A stretch of DNA of 64,000 nucleotides, taken from the NCBI GenBank assembly GCA_001643675.2, contig LSRY02000001.1:1851001-1915000 (forward strand). The letters are read 5' to 3'. The notes below the pieces were generated by a model. The model was not told the origin of the DNA. It did no database searches and saw nothing but the letters and a program-made list of their open reading frames with translations. This document shows, piece after piece, positions 57,497-64,000 of this stretch; position 1 is the stretch's first letter, and the number at the start of each line of letters is the position of its first letter. The translations under genes and the position numbers were made by a program. The DNA is from Monocercomonoides exilis. Lineage: Eukaryota > Preaxostyla > Oxymonadida > Polymastigidae.

Positions 57497-60400
57497 TCAC
57501 ACAATCTTCTTTATTAGCTTGTAAAAATCCCTCTTCTCTTTCTCTTTTTCTTCTCTTTCCGTCTTTTTCTCTCTCATTTTCCTTCTCTCTTTCTCTTCCT
57601 CTTCCTCTTCTCCCCTTCTCTTTCTCCTTCCTTCCCCTTCTACTTCCTTCCTTCCTTCCTTTCCCTTCTTCTTCTACTTCGCCAGGAAGAACCCAGCAAC
57701 TGCAGCCACAACACCAGCCACTCCCACAGCTGCTGTCCCAATCACCTTCATCATCCCATTCTGCTTCTCTTCTTTCCCTTCTTTCCCTTTCTTCTTCCCT
57801 TTCCCTTTCTCCTCTTCTTTCTCCTGCTCCTTCTGCATCTTCAGCTTCAGCGCTTTCTTCTCTCTTCTTCTCTTCTTCGCCTCCAGTTTGGCTTTGATAA
57901 CTTCCTCCATCACATCTTCTTCTCTTTCATTCAAAGAAGAAGAAGAAGAAGAAGAGGAAGAGGAAGAAGAAGAAGCAGAAATTCCTTTGCCACTTCCTTC
58001 TGCTCTTTGCATCTTTGCTGCTTTCCTCTTCTCCTTCTCTATCATCTCCTCCATCTTCCTCCTTGCCTCTTCTTCCGCCTCTTTCTTCTTCTTCATCTCT
58101 TCTTCTTTCTTCTTCCTCCTCTTGATTTCTTCCTCTCTTTTCTTTGCCAGCACTTTCTCAATATTCTTCCCTCCGCTTGAAGCAGAGTTTGTTCCATATC
58201 CATCAGAAGAAGAAGGAGAAGGAGAACCAAATAATTTCTCCTCTTTTGCCCTCATCAGTTCTTCTCTTACTGGAGCAATAGCTGCCAATGCAAAGCTATC
58301 AAGCTTATAGTTCGGAAACAGCAAACTGACTGCTTTTTCCTTGTTGTTCTTCTTTTGAGAGCGAGAGGAAGAAGAAGAAGAAGAAGAAGATGATGATGAT
58401 GAGGAGGAGGAGGAAGAGGAAGAAACATTGTTATAACCACTTACCGAATCCGCCCCTGCATCTGTTTTTCCCTTTGAATTAAGTTCTTTTTGCTCTGCTT
58501 GAGACAAATACTCATCCAATTTGTGTCGAATTTCTGTTGCTTTTTCAATCTGCTGTGTGACACTTGGATCAACCTCTATGTCTTTAACGTCTTTGTCTTT
58601 CTTCGACCTCTTCTTCTTCTTTAATGAGGAAGAAGAAACAGAAGAAGATGTTGTTAATTCTGATGCTCCTTCTTGTGTTCCCCTCTTTCCAAACGGTGTG
58701 GGAGACGAAGAAAACAAGATAACTTGTTTTTTGTCTTCTGTTTTTGCCTCAACTTGCTCAAGATCCGGAATCTTCTTCAGATATTCAGATAGAGTTGGCT
58801 CACTTATAGGCTTCAGCAGAAGTTCTAATGGATCTGTTTCTTTGACTTCTTTAGCTTCTTTTGCTTTCTTCGCCTTCTTCTTTCGCTCTTCTTCTCTTTC
58901 TCTTTCTCTTTCTCTTTCTCTTTCTCTTTCTCTTTCTCTTTCTCTTTCTTCCTCTTCTTTTCTCTTCCTTTCTTCCTCTTCTTCTTTCCTTTTCCTCTCT
59001 TCCTCTTCCTCTTTTCTCTTCCTCTCCTCCTCTTCTTCTCTCCTCTTCCTCTCTTCCTCTTCTCTTCTCTTTCTTTCTTCTTCTTCCCTCTTCTTCTTCT
59101 CTTCTGCTTCACGTTTTAATCTTTCTTCTTCCTCTTTCTTCTTCTTCGCTTCTTCTGCTTTCTTTCTAATTTCTTCTCTTCTCTTCCTTTCTTTTTCCTC
59201 TTCTTCTTCCCTCTTCTTCTTCTCTTCTTCTTCTCTCTTCCTTTTCTCTTCTTCTTCCCTCTTCTTTTTCTCTTCTGCTTCTTTCTTCTTCCTTGCAATT
59301 TCTTCTTCTCTCTTCTTCTTCTCCTCTTCCTCCTTCTTCTTCCTCTCCTCTTCTTTCTTCCTCTTTTCTTCCTCTTTCTTCTTCTTCGCTTCTTCTGCTT
59401 TCTTTCTAATTTCCTCTTCCCTCTTCTTCTTTTCTTCTTCTTCCCTCTTCCTCTTCTCTTCTTCCTCTTTCTTCTTCTTCTCCTCTTCTTCTCTCTTCTT
59501 CTTCTCTTCCTCTAACTTCTTTTTAGCTTCTTCTGCTTTTCTTCTGATTTCTTCTTCTTTCTTCTTCCTTTCTTTCTCTTCTTCTTCCTCTCTTCTTCTT
59601 TTCTCTTCCTCTTCTTTTCTCTTTCTCTCTTTCTCCTCTTCCTCTTTTCGTTTTCTTTCCTCTTCCTCTTCCTTCCTCTTCCTCTCCTCTTCTTCCTTCC
59701 TCTTCCTCTTCTCTTCTGCTTCTTTCTTCCTCTCCTCCTCCTTCCTCTTCTTCTCTTCTTCCCTCTTCTTCTTCTCTTCTTCTGCTTTCTTTCTCATCTC
59801 TTCCTCTCTCTTCTTCTTTTCTTCTGCTTCCCTTTTCTTCCTCTCTTCTTCCTCTTTCCTCTTCTTCTCTTTCTCTTCCTCCTTCCTCTTCTTCTCCTCT
59901 TCCTCTTTCTTCTTTCTTTCTTCTTCCTCTTTCTTCTTCTTTTCAATTGCTTCTTGTCTCAATCTTTCTTCTTCTTCCTCTTTCTTCTTCCTCTCTTCTT
60001 CAAGCTTCTTCTTCGCTTCTTCTGCTTTCCTCTTAATTTCTTCAATTCTTGCTTTTTCTTCTTCTTCCTTCTTCTTCTTCTCTTCTTCTTCTTTCCTCTT
60101 CTTCTCTTCCTCCTCTTCTTTCCTCTTCCTTTCTTCCTCTTCCTCTCTCTTCTTCTTCTCTTCTTCTTCCTTCTTCAATCTTGCTTCTTCTTCTCTTTTC
60201 CTCTTCTCTTCCTCTTTCCTCTTCTTCTCTTCTTCTCTCCTCTTCTTCTCCTCTTCCACTTTCTTTTTCATTTCCTCTTCCCTCTTCTTCTTCTCTTCTG
60301 CTTCTTTCTTCTTTCTTTCTTCTTTCTCTTTCTTCTTCCTCTCTCTCTCTTCTTCTTCTTTCCTCTTCTTCTCTTTTTCCTCTTCCTCTTTCTTCTTCCT

Positions 60401-62403
60401 CTCTTCTTCTAACTTCTTCTTCGCTTCTTCTGCTTTTCTCTTTATTTCTTCAGTTCTTGCTTTTTCTTCTTCTTCCTTCCTCTTCTTCTCTTCTTCCTCT
60501 TTCTTTCTTTCTTCTTCTTTCTTTTTCTCCTCCTCTTCTTTCCTCTTCTTCTCTTTCTCTTCTTCCTCTTTCCGTTTTCTTTCTTCTTCTTCTTCTCTCT
60601 TCTTTCTCTCTTCCTCTTTCTTCTTTTCTTCCTCTTCCTCTTTCTTCTTCTTTTCTAATTCTTCTTCTTCTTTCCTCTTCCTCTCTTTTTCCTCTTCCTC
60701 TTTCTTCTTTCTCGCTTCTTCCAACTTTCTCTTTGCTTCTTCTGCTTTTCTTCTTATTTCTTCCTCTTTCTTCTTCTTTTCTTCCTCCTCTTTCTTCTTC
60801 CTTTCTTCTTCCTTCTTCTTTTTCTCTTCTTCTTTTCTCTTCTTTTCCTCTTCCTTCTTCTTCTTCAGCTCCTCCTCTTTCTTCTTCCTCTCTTCTTCTC
60901 TTTTCTTCTTTTCTTCATTTTCTTCTTCTCTTCTCTTCCTTTCTTCTTCCTCTTTCTTCTTCCTTTCTTCTTCTCTCTTCTTCTTCTCTTCTTCTATCTT
61001 CCTTTTCGCTTCTTCTGCTTTTCTTCTTATCTCTTCTTCTTTCTTCTTCTTCTCTTCCTCCTCTATTCTCTTTCTTTCTTCTTCTTCTTTTCTCTTCTTT
61101 TCCTCCTCCTCTTCTTTTCTTTTCTTCTTTTCCTCTTCCTCTCTCTTCTTCCTCTCTTCTTCTAATTTTTTCTTTGCTTCTTCTGCTTTCCTCTTAATTT
61201 CTTCTATTCTTGCTTTTTCTTCTTCCTCTTTCTTCTTCTTTTCCTCTTCTTCTTTCCTCTTCTTCTCTTCTTCTCTTTTCTTCTTCTCTTCTGCTTCACG
61301 TTTCAATCTTTCTTCTTCTTCCTTTTTTTTCTTTTCTTCTTCCTCTTTCTTCTTCTTCTCCTCTTCCAATTTCTTTTTTGCTTCAACTGCCTTTCTCGTT
61401 ATCTCCTCAATTCTTGCCTTTTCTTCTGCTTCTTTCTTCCTCTCTTTTTCCTCTTCCTCCTTCTTCTTTCTTGCTTCTTCCAACTTCTTCTTAGCTTCCT
61501 CAGCTTTTCTTCTTATCTCTTCAATTCTTTCCTTTTCGGCATCATCCTTCTTCTTCTTCTCCTCTTCCTCTTCAACTTTCTTTTCCTCTTCTTTTGCTTT
61601 CGCTTTATTTCCTTCCTTTTCTGATTTTTTGCTCTCTTCATCCTCTTTCTTCTTTTGCAATCGCTCTTCTTTTCTCTTTTTGTCCTCTTCCAGTTTCTTT
61701 TGATGCTCTTCCTGTCTCTTCTGCTTTTCTTCTTCTTTCTTCTTTTTCTCTTCTTCTTTCCTCTTCTTCTCTTCTTCCATATGCTCTTTTGTGAGTTCAA
61801 CCGACCATCCATCTCCTTTTCCACGTTGAACTCCTTCTTGCGTCAAAGTCAATGTTCTCATATTCTTCAATAAAAAATGAAAATTTTCGATTAATAAACA
61901 AATAAATTACAGCAAACATTCCATTGAGTTCTAATAACAATGATGTCATCACATGAAAAGCCTGGAGCAAATACAATCTTTCTATTTTGCCCATCTTCCC
62001 ATTTCTAAAAATTTAAAATATCGATCGCAAATCAATTGTTAAAAATAATTTTTGCAAACTAATCCTGCACCTTGCGGGAAAACAAATTTGTACTCAATCT
62101 CTTGTGTAACAGGAAGTTCAAACTCAAAGTTCTCAATTTGTTTCGTATTATCTGCTCCATACAATTTTTCTTTCGCTTCTTCAGCATTCCTTTGAAAATA
62201 ATAGAATGATAATATTTATCGATAAAAGTTTTATATCATGATGCAATTTTCAAACCATTTGAAGAGTGCATCATCACTTCCAGTCACAATAAGTGATTTA
62301 TGAGGTGCATTTGCAACGATAAAGCGAACTAAATTTTGGCAAATGAACAAATATTTAAGGCATATGTTTGCATTCAATTAAGTAAACCTTTAACAGTTGA
62401 CAT
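57497..62403 (-). CDS. CBM20 starch/glycogen-binding domain, giant charged helix and membrane anchor
   Basis: Five exons join in phase: 62403-62388, 62328-62256, 62189-62060, 62004-61918 and from 61864. The first 102 residues are a CBM20 fold: VRFIVANAPHKSLIVTGSDD, FKWNAEEAKEKL, IEYKFVFPQGAGLKWEDGQN and RKIVFAPG, with the aromatic and WEDGxNR residues that bind alpha-glucans. About 1,000 residues of K/E/R repeats follow, with recurring IRRKAEEAKKKLEE-type units, probably a single alpha helix or coiled coil. Then come Ser-rich linkers and a hydrophobic segment (VIGTAAVGVAGVVAAVAGFFLA). The standard stop TAG (57674) leaves a tail-anchored protein of 1,498 residues; with TAG as Gln a lysine-rich tail runs to TGA 57497-57499. 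The layout resembles Stbd1, which tethers glycogen to membranes. The opposite strand's long open frame is a shadow of the repeats. Confidence 0.85.
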
Positions 62404-62678
62404 GATTCTTTATTCCTTGTGAGAGGATTGAACAAAGATCGTTTGATCAACTAACCATTGCCCGTATTATTTCAAAAATCACATCAAATTTCATAACATT
62501 TGGATTAATTTTTGACAAATTTCTTTTATTTCAACTTGTGAAGATAATCTTTGATTTTTTTTTGTGAAATGTTTGATCCGACCATTATAGGACAGCTATT
62601 AAGTCATATTTTTTTTCACAAAATCGTTAAAAGCTTTAAACGTACTTTTAACACTTTTATTTTGTGTTGCTGCTTTTA
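62404..62678. promoter_or_regulatory. divergent promoter region between the CBM20 and DSP-like genes
   Basis: A 275-bp AT-rich gap separates the two start codons, which point away from each other. Both promoters must lie here or overlap. I see no recognisable TATA or initiator element that I would trust. Confidence 0.5.
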
Positions 62679-64000
62679 ATGGCATATCGTTCACCAGGGG
62701 CTTTGTCTTATGGAGCTGAAGCTGTTCTTCCTCCAGTTTCCAAATTGCGTGAAGGCTTGTTTATTGGAACTTTCGAAGCTTCTGCATGCGAAGAGGTTTT
62801 CTTTATCACTTATATCATCTAAATTTCATGTCATATTTTTTTAACAATGTATATTATATCATTTATCAAAAGTTTTTGACTTCAAATCGAATAACCCACA
62901 TTGTTAACTGTGCTGGTCAGCACATATCTAATCGATATTTGTCAATTGGGATTCAATATTTAACATTTTTCTTGTTGGACCAGGATAACTCACTGTTTTT
63001 TGATGATGACGATTTCAATATTACAAGTCTTTTTGAATTTATAGAAGAAGCGCATCAAGAAAATGAAGCCGTTTTAATTCATTCTGTTTATGGAAGATCG
63101 AGAGCACTATTTGTTACAGCAGCATACTTAATGAGGAAATACCACTGGAATGCGTTCACTGCCATTGAGATTGTCTCGTGCTGCAGAAAAATTCGAATGA
63201 GATCATCTTTCGAACAGCAGCTAATGCGCTATGAGCATAAACTTCCATCCGTAACATGGACACCCGAATTATACGAGGAAGATTTTCTGATGCGGAACAC
63301 ACATTTCAACCGGGCCGTGAAAGTTGTGCAGACGCCTCCATTTCCCCGAACACCGGTGAAACTATCAATTATTTCTCCGGACGCCTCCAGCTACAGCAGC
63401 CCGTCCTTTCCAAAGGCGTCTGGAAGCTCGCTGTTTGCTATGGGACGCATCACATCGAAGTTGCCGGCATTTCCAGCATCCTCCCAAAATCCATCATCTT
63501 CTTCTTCTTCTTCTAATTCTTCTCAAAATAGCTCGCAATGTTTGGATTCTACTGAAAAAAAATCCATTCTGAAGAAGAAGAAAGAATCGCACCGTTTCAA
63601 AGAGCTGCCTTGCATCGTCACTGCACCTTGTGTTATTCCTTCATCATCATCATCTCCTTCTTCCTCTTCCTCTTCCTCTTCCTCTTCCTCTTCCTCTTCC
63701 TCCTCCTCTTCCTCCTCCTCCTCTTCTTCTTCTTCTCTCTCTCATTCCCGCTCCCTCCCTGTCCAGCTGCTGATGATGCAAACACCTTCCACATCTCCTT
63801 CTCTTCCCTCTCCTTCTCAATCTCTTCTTTCTCATTGCTCTTCCTTAGCTCAAGTTGAATGGCTCCTCCTTCTTTTTCACACGTCTTTGAAGAATCGAAG
63901 GCAATTCGTGTCAAACAATGAAAGTTTTATTCAAAATAAACATTCTTCTAATAAAAAAATGAATTCTTCTTCTTCTTCTTCTCTTTCTTCTTCTTCTCTT
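62679..64000 (+). CDS. dual-specificity-phosphatase-like protein with Ser in place of the catalytic Cys (partial)
   Basis: Exon 1 (62679-62795) starts MAYRSPGALSYGAEAVLPPV and reads LREGLFIGTFEASACEE; a 77-bp intron joins in phase to exon 2, which runs off the window. The fold follows atypical DSPs: LFIGTFEA, RITHIVNCAG, IQYLTFFLLDQDN (general-acid region), the P-loop, and AAYLMRKYHWNAFTAIEIV. The P-loop reads IHSVYGRSRA where active enzymes have HCxxGxSR, so the nucleophilic Cys is Ser and catalysis is unlikely; STYX-type pseudophosphatases are comparable. A long Ser-rich, low-complexity C-terminal region follows. As I recall, similar HSVxGxSR proteins occur in other protists, so this may be a conserved family. 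Its divergent neighbour is the CBM20 protein. Confidence 0.85.

Noticed and set aside
58521-61703. A 1,060-codon plus-strand frame of Ser, Phe and Leu
   Set aside because: It is the antisense shadow of the Lys/Glu/Arg repeats of the CBM20 protein; purine-rich repeats leave the opposite strand free of stops.

Overview
The window reads as AT-rich nuclear DNA of a protist: large eukaryotic genes with many short GT..AG introns (about 40-190 bp), very AT-rich spacers, and many small DNA transposons. Giant parallel beta-helix surface proteins, lysine/glutamate-rich coiled coils and short introns suggest a metamonad. Several reading frames continue sensibly through TAA and TAG and end at TGA (kinesin tail, OTU protease tail, a beta-helix protein at both ends, a TIR-flanked transposase, copies of a local gene family). 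This is the known 'TAA/TAG = Gln' code of the oxymonad Streblomastix strix; hexamitid diplomonads share the code but have few introns. My best guess is a Streblomastix-like oxymonad. The genus and the code are inferences: TAA/TAG is rare here, the bodies of the longest genes use only CAA/CAG for Gln, and some of the evidence sits in decayed copies.

Layout. 1-8 kb: the end of an unknown gene, a decayed pogo-like transposon (1747-3287), and a short beta-helix protein (3848-6004). 8.3-17.5 kb: a giant minus-strand receptor-like protein made of beta-helix modules, one membrane span and a TKL-type pseudokinase. 17.8-27.2 kb: a small multi-exon gene, a CAT microsatellite, and an island of mobile DNA (truncated pogo copy, long-TIR element, TA-flanked MITE, Merlin element with a MITE nested in it, and a CGTCA-rich TIR pair enclosing a broken gene-family copy). 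27.2-32.7 kb: convergent OTUD6-type deubiquitinase (+) and kinesin (-). 33-35.5 kb: gene remnants. 35.9-43.7 kb: the second giant beta-helix/pseudokinase protein. 44-50 kb: two more copies of the local gene family and a small unknown gene. 50.7-54.2 kb: MITEs, a foldback element and a complete pogo-like transposon. 54.3-56.8 kb: a nine-exon tRNA pseudouridine synthase. 57.5-62.4 kb: a CBM20 glycogen-binding domain followed by about 1,000 residues of charged helix and a membrane anchor. 62.7 kb to the end: a divergently transcribed dual-specificity-phosphatase-like protein whose catalytic Cys is Ser.

Two gene sets look functionally linked. The two giant proteins share a near-identical cytoplasmic half and probably form a family of surface receptor pseudokinases. 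The CBM20 tether and the DSP-like protein share a 275-bp divergent promoter and together carry the two domain types that are fused in laforin, which suggests glycogen biology. The housekeeping genes (PUS1, OTUD6, kinesin) are unrelated neighbours.
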